Shown: positions 1-5,565, counted from the first letter of the stretch. The stretch: 5,567 nucleotides of DNA from Alistipes sp. (GCA_031285485.1 JAITWC010000121.1:1-5567); one strand, 5' to 3'. Numbers and translations are program-made. The notes: generated by a model not told the origin, from the letters alone.

Positions 1-213
1 GACATATCACGAGGCGGAGTTGCTCATTGGCGTGAAAACCATGTTGTTGATTTTCGATGAATCGACGCAACTCATCACGTGAAAAGCGCGGAGCGTGCGC
101 GTGTCCGGGCATTTCTTCTTCAGCCCCGCAATCGCCGTATTGCCACACCTCCGGCTCGTTTCCCAGCGGTACAGATAATCGAGGTCGTCTTCCCTGAGCG
201 GGCGCAAATATAT
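1..213 (-). pseudogene. GNAT N-acetyltransferase, N-terminal fragment with apparent frameshift
   Basis: Read on the minus strand from 213, the first frame gives IYLRPLREDDLDYLYRW, the typical opening of a COG1670/RimJ-like GNAT acetyltransferase. These enzymes transfer acetyl from acetyl-CoA to an amine on a protein or small molecule; the substrate here is unknown. After Trp-Glu the frame turns into non-GNAT sequence. The neighbouring frame resumes the family pattern with ENEPEVWQYGD, and further on FSRDELRRFIENQ and ANEQLRLVI, open to the window edge. One extra T in the TTT run at 159-161 would join the two halves. No ATG lies in frame upstream; the nearest candidate start is TTG at 205-207 (minus). 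The gene continues beyond position 1, so the acetyl-CoA loop is not seen. It lies about 100 bp downstream of the ROK gene on the same strand. It is either a true pseudogene or a sequence error in a homopolymer. The GNAT assignment is fairly firm; its broken state is directly visible. Confidence 0.75.
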
Positions 214-220
214 CTGTGCG

Positions 221-281
221 GCAGATCCCCCACACCGCGGTGCAACCGTGTTCGGAATGACATTATGCGGTGGGGCCGCAT
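221..281. repeat. Small palindromic intergenic element
   Basis: The segment starts with GCAGATCC (221-228) and carries GGAATGAC at 254-261, imperfect inverted ends. Between them lie the perfect 10-bp palindrome CACCGCGGTG (233-242) and the ACAC/GTGT arms at 232-235 and 248-251. A second hairpin follows at once: ATGCGG, loop TGGGG, CCGCAT (265-281). On the minus strand the GTCATTCC...GGATCTGC layout resembles short dispersed palindromic repeats often seen between bacterial genes. That family link is from memory and untested. The element sits exactly where the start of the GNAT gene is expected. Confidence 0.45.
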
Positions 282-290
282 GCACCCTCG

Positions 291-318
291 ACTTTCCACT
301 TTCCACTTTCAGTTTCAA
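291..318. repeat. 7-bp microrepeat over the end of the ROK gene
   Basis: The plus strand reads ACTTTCC, ACTTTCC, ACTTTCA, GTTTCAA in successive 7-bp steps, two exact copies followed by two degenerate ones. The run reaches into the stop codon of the ROK gene (TGA on the minus strand, 315-317). It looks like a simple-sequence tract at the edge of the adjacent palindromic element, with no coding role apparent. Confidence 0.45.
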
Positions 319-1547
319 GCCAGGCCGATGATCTTGCCCCTCATCAGCATGGCGGCACCGAGCGCGCCGGCGTTCCTGCCCATGCGCGACAGACGGAAGC
401 GGGTGTCCTTGTAGACGAGGTTGAGTGAGTATTTGTTTGTGGAGGCTTTGAGCGGCAGCATGATGTAGTCGCCGGCCAGCGAGAGGTTTCCGCCGATGAT
501 GACGGTCTCGGGGTTGAAAATGTTGATCAGGAAGGCGACACTTTTGCCCGCCTTTTCGCCCACCTCCTCGATCAGTTCTATCGACAGGTTGTCGTCTCTG
601 CGGGCGGCCGAGATCACGTCGTCGACGTGGATGTGTTCGCCGCGTTCGAACTTTTCGCGCAGTATGGAGTTGTTGCCGCGGTGGAGTTGATCGACGATCT
701 TCTCCTCGACCGCCACGCCCGAGATCTCGGTTTCGAGGCACCCCTTTTTGCCGCACCAACAGATCTTCTCGTTGTCGAAGAACGGGGTGTGGCCGAACTC
801 GCCCGCGAATCCGCTCTTGCCGTAGAACAGTTTGCCGTCCATCACGATGCCGATCGCAACGCCCCGTCCGAGGTGGAGGTAGAGAATGTTTTGGCCGTCC
901 TGCGGGCTTCCGGCGTTGTACTCGGCGTAGCACCGGGCGCGTGTGTCGTTCTCAAGCAGGTTGCGGATCCCCACCGCCGACTCGATGATGTCGGTGAGCG
1001 CCCTCTCGTGGTCGGTGAAGTACTTGTAGCTGCGTCCGGTGTTGGGGTTGACCCGTCCCGCCATGCAGACGCCGAGGCCGAGGATGCGGTCGCGCTCGAT
1101 GCCGCAGGTGTCGATGAAGTTCGAGATGGATTCGCAGATGTGTCGCAGGCAGGCGTCGGTGTCGACGAGCACGAAGTCGGTCTCTTCGCCGTTGACGGTG
1201 ATGTTGTTCTGTATGTCGGTGACGACGAACTGTATGTTGTCGCGCCCGATGTTGACGCCGGCGAAGTAGATGGCGCTCGAAGTGAGGTCAAAGATGATGG
1301 GCCGCCGTCCGCCGGTTGTTTCGACCTTGCCGCTCTCGTACGCAAGCCCGTCGTTCACGAGTCTGCCGAGCAGTTTGGTCATCGTTGGGATGCTCATGTT
1401 GAGCGCCGCGGTGAGTTCGGCTATGGTGGACGGGCCGTTGACCGCCATGTGGGCGACAATGCTCCTTTTGATAACGTTGTTTTTGTGTACGACGCCCTTT
1501 CGCAGTTCGTCGTCGTGTTTGTTGAAAAACTCTTTCAGGGAGATCAT
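315..1547 (-). CDS. ROK-family (NagC/XylR/Mlc-like) transcriptional regulator
   Basis: This 410-residue protein has the length and two-part build of ROK repressors. Residues about 24-90 form a winged helix-turn-helix, with a recognition helix near MSIPTMTKLLGRLV (51-64) and a wing ending in GGRRPIIFDL (79-88). The rest is a sugar-kinase-like ROK domain. The ROK zinc motif is intact: H253 in GEFGH, then C263, C265 and C270 in CWCGKKGCLE. The kinase-type Asp in ENDTRAR (N200-D201) and the late glycine motif IIGGN (350-354) are kept. The first phosphate loop, DxGxT in kinases, is degraded to NIGRD (99-103), arguing for a sugar-sensing regulator rather than a kinase. Such proteins usually bind a sugar or sugar phosphate and release DNA. 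The ligand and target genes cannot be read here, since no sugar genes lie in the window. The ATG at 1545-1547 is preceded by an A-rich leader without a Shine-Dalgarno motif. Confidence 0.93.
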   Translation of the reverse strand: MISLKEFFNKHDDELRKGVVHKNNVIKRSIVAHMAVNGPSTIAELTAALNMSIPTMTKLLGRLVNDGLAYESGKVETTGGRRPIIFDLTSSAIYFAGVNIGRDNIQFVVTDIQNNITVNGEETDFVLVDTDACLRHICESISNFIDTCGIERDRILGLGVCMAGRVNPNTGRSYKYFTDHERALTDIIESAVGIRNLLENDTRARCYAEYNAGSPQDGQNILYLHLGRGVAIGIVMDGKLFYGKSGFAGEFGHTPFFDNEKICWCGKKGCLETEISGVAVEEKIVDQLHRGNNSILREKFERGEHIHVDDVISAARRDDNLSIELIEEVGEKAGKSVAFLINIFNPETVIIGGNLSLAGDYIMLPLKASTNKYSLNLVYKDTRFRLSRMGRNAGALGAAMLMRGKIIGLA

Positions 1548-1557
1548 CTTTGTGGCA

Positions 1558-1571
1558 ATAATTGGGATTAT
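1558..1571. promoter_or_regulatory. Possible operator upstream of the ROK gene
   Basis: A perfect short inverted repeat, ATAAT-TGGG-ATTAT, lies 11-24 bp upstream of the ROK start codon in an AT-rich patch within GC-rich DNA. ROK repressors of the NagC/Mlc type bind AT-rich palindromes and often control themselves, so this is a reasonable autoregulatory site. The arms are only 5 bp, so chance is a real alternative. Confidence 0.25.
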
Positions 1572-1596
1572 GTTTGCGTGTGTCGGCCGGGGCGTG

Positions 1597-1629
1597 TAAA
1601 CTTAGTTAAAAAATCTCAATAACGAACAA
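1597..1629 (-). promoter_or_regulatory. Candidate promoter of the ROK gene
   Basis: On the minus strand TAAGTTTA (1597-1604) matches the Bacteroidota -7 box TAnnTTTG at all but the last base. A TTG at 1627-1629 could be the -33 element, with a 22-bp spacer that is slightly long. The segment is AT-rich between GC-rich flanks. Transcription would start about 45 bp before the ATG. The match is weak. Confidence 0.28.
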
Positions 1630-1764
1630 CCCCCTGTCGAATTAGCGCGAAAACGGGCCGGATGTTTTCCGGTATCGACCGTGGTTTACCGCGGTCGGGC
1701 GGGAGGCGGCGCACCCGGGGGCGCGCACTCCCTTGCCCGGGATAAAGGCTTACGGCCGGCTTTC
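1630..1764. other. GC-rich non-coding stretch with hairpins between fabD repeats and ROK promoter
   Basis: I see no credible gene here. The segment is a mix of inverted repeats: CCGGA/TCCGG (1658-1672), a 9-bp stem with TTTA loop (1676-1697), and two CCCGGG palindromes at 1714-1719 and 1736-1741 that can pair with each other. The fabD transcript would run through it towards the ROK gene. Open frames across it are by-products of high GC content. Confidence 0.5.
1658..1697 (-). terminator. Candidate terminator region of fabD
   Basis: Two adjacent hairpins lie between fabD and the ROK promoter. The first in the fabD direction spans 1676-1697: a 9-bp stem with one G-U pair and a 4-base loop. The second is CCGGA-AAACA-TCCGG (1658-1672), followed on the minus strand by CCCGTTTTCG. 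The T-run is short and displaced, so this is only a plausible intrinsic terminator. No better candidate exists between the two genes. Confidence 0.3.
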
Positions 1765-1948
1765 GGAACTTCCCGCCGCCGGGCCGGAGGCCTCGAAGCG
1801 GGTAGCGGAACTTCCCGAAACCGCTTCCGAGCCCTCGAAGCGGGTGGCGGAACTTCCCGAAACCACTTTTGACGCCTCGAAGCAGGCAGCGGAACTTCCC
1901 GAAACCACTTCCGAGGCCTCCGACCCGGCGGCGGAACTTCCCGAAACG
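1765..1948. repeat. Tandem array of five 42-bp units after fabD
   Basis: The decamer GGAACTTCCC begins at 1765, 1807, 1849, 1891 and 1933, a spacing of exactly 42 bp each time. The core GGAACTTCCCGAAACC (16 bp) is identical in units 2-4, differs at one base in unit 5 and diverges after 11 bases in unit 1. The remaining 26 bp drift, although CCTCGAAG recurs in units 1-3. Unit 5 keeps only the core, which ends 20 bp from the fabD stop codon. Unit 2 can form a strong hairpin (CCGCTTC at 1821-1827 with GAAGCGG at 1837-1843), but that pairing is lost in units 3 and 4, so the conserved feature is the core sequence and not a fold. Because 42 is a multiple of three, several frames stay open and give 14-residue peptide repeats. 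Possible meanings are a minisatellite, a phased protein-binding array or a repeat-coding 3' extension. Confidence 0.95.
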
Positions 1949-1968
1949 GCGTTCCGGGGTGTGGCGGC

Positions 1969-2856
1969 TCACAAATTCTGTTTCGACGCGACCTGCACCC
2001 CCGGGACGATTTTCGACACGAGCCCCGCAAGGACGCTGCCCGGGCCGAGCTCGGTGAATTCCGTGGCGCCGTCGGCCGCCATGCCCAGCACGGTCTGCGT
2101 CCAGCGCACGGGCGAGGTGAGTTGTGCCACGAGGTTCCGGCGAATTTCCGCCGGATCGGTGTGTGGCCGCGCGTCCACGTTCTGGTACACCGGGCACACG
2201 GGTTTCGCGAACGGCGCCGCCTCGATCCCCGCCGCAAGCTCCACCCGCGCGGGTTCCATCAGGGGCGAGTGGAACGCACCGCCCACGGCGAGCCTCAGCG
2301 CCCGTTTGGCGCCGGCGGCTTTCATCGCCTCGCACGCCTCGTCGACGGCCTCCACGGTTCCCGAAATGACGAGCTGGCCGGGGCAGTTGTAGTTTGCCGC
2401 GACCACCACTCCGGGCGTGGCCGCGCAGATCTCCTCGACCCGTTCGTCGGCCAGCGCCAGCACCGCCGCCATCGTCGAGGGGGTCGCCTCGCACGCCTTC
2501 TGCATGGCCAGCGCGCGGATCGACACGAGTTTGAGACCCTCCTCGAAACCCAGGGCGCCCGCCGCCACCAACGCCGAGAACTCTCCGAGCGAGTGGCCGG
2601 CCACCATGTCGGGTGCGAAAGCCCGGCCGAGCGCCCGGGCCATGGCGACCGAGTGGATGAACACGGCGGGCTGTGTGACGGCGGTCTGTTTGAGTTCGTC
2701 GGCGGTGCCGCCGAACATGATGTCGGTTATGCGGAAACCGAGAATGTCGTTCGCTTGTTCGAACATTTCGCGCGCCGCGGGAACCGCCTCGCAGAGATCC
2801 TTGCCCATGCCGGGAAATTGTGCTCCCTGTCCGGGAAAGACGAATGCTTTTGCCAT
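1969..2856 (-). CDS. fabD: Malonyl-CoA:ACP transacylase FabD
   Basis: The 295-residue product moves malonyl from malonyl-CoA to the phosphopantetheine of acyl carrier protein, supplying the extender unit for type II fatty-acid synthesis in the cytoplasm. Family motifs appear in order: FPGQGAQ (7-13, oxyanion-hole Gln), TQPAV (61-65), GHSLGE (87-92) with nucleophile S89, R114 in the SIRALAMQ segment that binds the malonyl carboxylate, NYNCPGQLVISG (155-166), GAFHSPLM (193-200) with catalytic H196, LTSPVRW (246-252) and ELGPG (269-273). The length is normal and all catalytic residues are present. The ATG at 2854-2856 opens the standard MAKAFVFPGQG start with no Shine-Dalgarno motif. The gene diverges from plsC across 112 bp. 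The stop is TGA at 1969-1971, after which the frame is open again for 72 codons through the 42-bp repeat array. Confidence 0.97.
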   Translation of the reverse strand: MAKAFVFPGQGAQFPGMGKDLCEAVPAAREMFEQANDILGFRITDIMFGGTADELKQTAVTQPAVFIHSVAMARALGRAFAPDMVAGHSLGEFSALVAAGALGFEEGLKLVSIRALAMQKACEATPSTMAAVLALADERVEEICAATPGVVVAANYNCPGQLVISGTVEAVDEACEAMKAAGAKRALRLAVGGAFHSPLMEPARVELAAGIEAAPFAKPVCPVYQNVDARPHTDPAEIRRNLVAQLTSPVRWTQTVLGMAADGATEFTELGPGSVLAGLVSKIVPGVQVASKQNL

Positions 2857-2900
2857 GATTGTAAAGGTATTAAGGTTATTTCACATAGACCATTGTGACG

Positions 2901-2908
2901 CAAAGATA
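2901..2908 (-). promoter_or_regulatory. fabD promoter, -7 box
   Basis: The minus strand carries TATCTTTG, an exact match to the Bacteroidota -7 consensus TAnnTTTG, within an AT-rich tract. It would start fabD transcription roughly 35-40 bp before the ATG. No clear -33 TTTG is seen at the usual distance. A second, weaker match (TACCTTTA, 2862-2869) is too close to the start codon to be preferred. Confidence 0.6.
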
Positions 2909-2920
2909 ATTAATTGTTAA

Positions 2921-2928
2921 TAATTTAG
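2921..2928 (+). promoter_or_regulatory. Possible -7 box of the plsC-parE operon
   Basis: TAATTTAG matches TAnnTTTG at five of its six fixed positions and lies about 40 bp before the first possible plsC start. No convincing -33 element was found. It is the best plus-strand candidate in the shared 112-bp region, back to back with the fabD box. Confidence 0.22.
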
Positions 2929-2968
2929 CGGGCGGGGCGTGTGCGTGTTCGACGGAAAATGAGTAAAA

Positions 2969-3694
2969 TTGCGGGTCGTGTTTACCGTGGTGTACTCTGT
3001 TTTGATCCTCGTGCTGGTGACCATCTTTTTGGTTGCCACGCTGTTGGTGTACCCGTTCACGGTGCCTTTCGATGGCACGCGCCGCGCGGTGCATGAACTT
3101 TCGCGCGGCATTGCCCGGGCGTGTTTTCTGGCGCCGGGGTGGCACACGCGCGTGGAGGGACTGGAGAACGTCGACCGCGACAAGGTGTATGTGATCGTAC
3201 TCAACCACTGCTCGATGGTCGACATCCTGATGCTCTACCGGGTACCGCTCAATTTCCGGTGGGTGTCGAAGCGCGAGATCATCAAAATGCCATTCATCGG
3301 GCAGTTCCTGCTGCTGCACGGCGACATACTCATCCCGCGCGACAAACCGCGCAAGGCGGTGACGATGGTGATGAACGACGGCAGGATGTGGCTTCAGCGG
3401 CGACGGGTCAACGTGGCGATCTTTCCCGAGGGGACGCGCTCGGCGACGGGCGAAATCGGAAAGTTCAAGCCGTCGGCGTTCACGCTGGCCCACGAGGCCG
3501 GGGTGGGGATCCTGCCCGTGGTGCTGAGCGGCAGCCGGGTGATAGGCAAGGGCGGCCGCCTCCCGTGGCGGCACGATTTCGGCGTGCGGGTGTTGCCGCC
3601 CGTCAGCGCCGAGGAGGTGGCGCGAAGAGACCCGAAAGAGATTATGGAAGAGACGCGCGACCGGATGATCGCCGCATACCAAAAGATGATATGA
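2969..3694 (+). CDS. plsC: 1-acyl-sn-glycerol-3-phosphate acyltransferase (PlsC family)
   Basis: The 241-residue protein should acylate lysophosphatidic acid to phosphatidic acid at the inner membrane, the second acylation in phospholipid synthesis. Residues about 4-30 form a hydrophobic membrane segment. The acyltransferase motifs follow: NHCSMVD (79-85, the HX4D pair H80/D85), GDILIPRD (118-125), FPEGTRS (152-158, glycerol-phosphate binding) and ILPVVLSGS (181-189). Related lysophospholipid or ornithine-lipid acyltransferases share these motifs, so exact substrate is inferred. The start is uncertain. An in-frame TGA at 2960-2962 excludes a longer form, leaving TTG at 2969 or GTG at 2978. 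An ATG at 2959 is out of frame by one base and would read MSKLRVVF if the AAAA run at 2965-2968 had one A fewer. The stop overlaps the parE start in ATGA (3691-3694), which implies translational coupling. No Shine-Dalgarno motif is visible. Confidence 0.92.
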   Translation: MRVVFTVVYSVLILVLVTIFLVATLLVYPFTVPFDGTRRAVHELSRGIARACFLAPGWHTRVEGLENVDRDKVYVIVLNHCSMVDILMLYRVPLNFRWVSKREIIKMPFIGQFLLLHGDILIPRDKPRKAVTMVMNDGRMWLQRRRVNVAIFPEGTRSATGEIGKFKPSAFTLAHEAGVGILPVVLSGSRVIGKGGRLPWRHDFGVRVLPPVSAEEVARRDPKEIMEETRDRMIAAYQKMI

Positions 3695-5535
3695 GTGAAG
3701 TAAAATATACGGAAGCAGACATTAAGACCCTCTCCACGCGCGAGCAGATGCGTCTGCGCCCCGGCATGTGGATCGGCAAACTGGGCGACGGCTCGCAGCC
3801 CGACGACGGGATCTACACCCTCATAAAAGAGGTGATGGACAACTCGGTGGACGAGTTCATCATGGGCGCGGGCAAGTGCATCGAGCTGACCGTCGCGCCC
3901 GGCAACGTGATAACCGTGAGGGACTACGGGCGCGGAATCCCGCTCAACAGCCTGGGCGACGCGGTTAGCAAGATCAACACCAGCGGCAAGTACGGCAGCG
4001 AGGCGTTCAAAAAGACGGTCGGGCTGAACGGGGTGGGGGTGAAGGCGGTGAACATGCTCAGCAGCAGTTTCACGGCGCGCTCGATCCGCGGCGGCGAGGC
4101 GCGCACCATCACCTTCGAGCGCGGAGTGGAGACGAGCGACCGGTGGGAGAGCGGAGTGAACGAAAAGAACGGCACGCTCATCAGCTACGTGGTGGACAGC
4201 GAGGTGTTCGGCGAGTACTCATACAATATGGAGTACGTCGAGCAGCGCGTCCGCAACTACACCTACCTCAACACCGGCCTCACCATAAAACTCAACGGCG
4301 AGCAGTACTCCTCGAAGAACGGCCTTCTCGATCTTCTGAACGAGAACCTCGGCGAGGAGCCGCTCTACGGCCCGGTCCACCTCAAGGGCTCCGACATCGA
4401 GGTGGTGATAACGCACGGCACGGGCTACGGTGAGAGCTACTTCTCGTTCGTCAACTCGCAGTACACCTCTCAGGGCGGCACCCATCAGGCGGCGTTCCGC
4501 GAGGCGATAGCCAAGACCATCAAGGAGTTTTACAAAAAGGATTTCGACCAGGCCGACATCCGCACCTCGCTCGTGGGAGCGATCTCCATCAGCGTGGAGG
4601 AGCCGGAGTTCGAGAGCCAGACCAAAATAAAGTTGGGCAGCAGGCTCATGGCCCCGGGCGGGGCGACGATCCGCCAGTTCGTGCTCGACTTCGTGAAGGA
4701 ACAGTTCGACAACTACCTGCACAAGCACCCGCAGTCGGCGGAGATCCTCGGCAAGAAGATAGCGGAGAACGAAAAGGAGCGCAAGGCCATCAGCGGCGTG
4801 CAGAAAAAGGCGCGCGAGATGGCCAAAAAGGTGAGCCTGAACAACAAGAAGCTGCGCGACTGCAAAATCCACCTCGGCGACAAGGACGCCCGGGCCGAGG
4901 AGACGATGATCTTCATCACCGAGGGCAACTCGGCGAGCGGCAGCATCACCAAGAGCCGCGACGTGCGCACGCAGGCGGTGTTTTCGTTAAGAGGCAAGCC
5001 GCTCAACACCTACGGCCTGACCAAGAAGGTGGTGTACGAGAACGAGGAGTTCAACCTGTTGCAGGCCGCGCTCAACATCGAGGACTCGATCGACGACCTG
5101 CGCTACAACAAGGTGATAATCGCCACGGACGCCGACGTGGACGGGATGCACATCCGGCTGCTGATGATGACGTTTTTCCTGCAATTCTTCCCCGAGGTGA
5201 TCCGTCAGGGGCACTTGTACGTGTTGCAGACGCCGCTGTTCCGCGTGCGCAACAAAAAGGAGACCCACTACTGTTACAGCGAGGAGGAGCGCCGGCGGGC
5301 GATAAAAAAGCTGGGCGCCGCGGCCGAGATAACGCGGTTCAAGGGCCTCGGCGAGATCTCGGCCGACGAGTTCCGCGAGTTTATCGGCGAGGAGATGCGG
5401 CTCGAAACGGTGCGCCTGACCCGCGACGACGCCATCCACGACATGCTGACCTTCTACATGGGCGCCAACACCCCCGACAGGCGCGACTTCGTGATCGAGA
5501 ACCTGCGCATCGAGGCCGACTATGTGGAGAGTTGA
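3691..5535 (+). CDS. parE: DNA topoisomerase IV subunit B (type IIA ATPase/TOPRIM subunit)
   Basis: The 614-residue protein is the ATP-hydrolysing subunit that works with ParC to decatenate and relax chromosomal DNA. The GHKL ATPase comes first: EVMDNSVDEF (47-56, Mg-binding N51), DYGRGIP (78-84), TSGKYGSEAF (97-106) and the glycine-rich lid GLNGVGVKAVN (111-121). The transducer holds QTKIKLGS (310-317), whose K312 contacts ATP gamma-phosphate. The TOPRIM domain has TEGNSASGS (410-418, E411), SLRGKPLN (432-439) and TDADVDGMHI (479-488, metal-binding Asp residues D480, D482, D484). The family ending RFKGLGEIS (549-557) follows. The length and the SASGSITKSRD segment fit Bacteroidota ParE better than GyrB, but these paralogues are close and parC is not in the window. 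The ATG at 3691 is chosen because the open frame upstream is a shadow of plsC, and the ATGA overlap with plsC is typical. The EGD of most relatives is EGN here (N413). Confidence 0.93.
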   Translation: MSEVKYTEADIKTLSTREQMRLRPGMWIGKLGDGSQPDDGIYTLIKEVMDNSVDEFIMGAGKCIELTVAPGNVITVRDYGRGIPLNSLGDAVSKINTSGKYGSEAFKKTVGLNGVGVKAVNMLSSSFTARSIRGGEARTITFERGVETSDRWESGVNEKNGTLISYVVDSEVFGEYSYNMEYVEQRVRNYTYLNTGLTIKLNGEQYSSKNGLLDLLNENLGEEPLYGPVHLKGSDIEVVITHGTGYGESYFSFVNSQYTSQGGTHQAAFREAIAKTIKEFYKKDFDQADIRTSLVGAISISVEEPEFESQTKIKLGSRLMAPGGATIRQFVLDFVKEQFDNYLHKHPQSAEILGKKIAENEKERKAISGVQKKAREMAKKVSLNNKKLRDCKIHLGDKDARAEETMIFITEGNSASGSITKSRDVRTQAVFSLRGKPLNTYGLTKKVVYENEEFNLLQAALNIEDSIDDLRYNKVIIATDADVDGMHIRLLMMTFFLQFFPEVIRQGHLYVLQTPLFRVRNKKETHYCYSEEERRRAIKKLGAAAEITRFKGLGEISADEFREFIGEEMRLETVRLTRDDAIHDMLTFYMGANTPDRRDFVIENLRIEADYVES

Positions 5536-5542
5536 ATGAACA

Positions 5543-5565
5543 CTCCGGTTAGAAATTAACCGGGG
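5543..5565 (+). terminator. Probable parE terminator stem, cut by window end
   Basis: Eight bases after the parE stop lies CCGGTTA (5545-5551), a GAAAT loop and TAACCGG (5557-5563). A U-G and a C-G pair extend it to a 9-bp stem over 5543-5565. The position is typical for an intrinsic terminator, but any T-run would begin past the end of the window, so the call rests on stem and location only. Confidence 0.5.

Noticed and set aside
7..933. Long minus-strand open frame of 308 codons
   Set aside because: Most of it is an Arg/Pro-rich shadow of the ROK gene. Only its last part matches a GNAT N-terminus, and that is annotated separately as a broken gene.
315..1547. ROK sugar kinase instead of a regulator
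   Set aside because: A DNA-binding domain of about 90 residues precedes the ROK domain and the first phosphate-binding motif is degraded, although zinc and Asp residues remain.
627..1622. 331-codon plus-strand open frame antisense to the ROK gene
   Set aside because: It mirrors the codon pattern of a clear ROK protein, is rich in Val/Asp/Ala as GC-rich antisense frames are, and has no family motifs.
1765..1948. CRISPR array
   Set aside because: The conserved core is only 16 bp, the 26-bp intervals resemble one another instead of being unique spacers, and no cas gene is present.
1733..2392. 219-codon plus-strand frame holding ELPET-type 14-residue repeats and running antisense into fabD
   Set aside because: It begins at TTG without promoter support, and its second half is a shadow of fabD. 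The repeats are open in several frames, so this frame has no special claim.
2122..2898. 258-codon plus-strand frame opposite fabD
   Set aside because: fabD has every catalytic motif on the other strand; this frame is His/Arg-rich with no recognisable domain.
2876..3682. 268-codon minus-strand frame opposite plsC
   Set aside because: The His/Arg-rich composition is a shadow of plsC, whose acyltransferase motifs are clear.
3121..3690. N-terminal extension of the parE frame
   Set aside because: The extra 190 codons overlap plsC in another frame and are Arg/Gly-rich; family alignment and the ATGA overlap place the start at 3691.
4219..4872. 217-codon minus-strand frame inside parE, and a similar one at 4987-5439
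   Set aside because: Both are antisense shadows of conserved topoisomerase sequence with Leu/Val/Ala-rich composition and no motifs.
5536..5559. Seven-codon ORF right after the parE stop
   Set aside because: It lies within the terminal hairpin and is too short to support a gene call.
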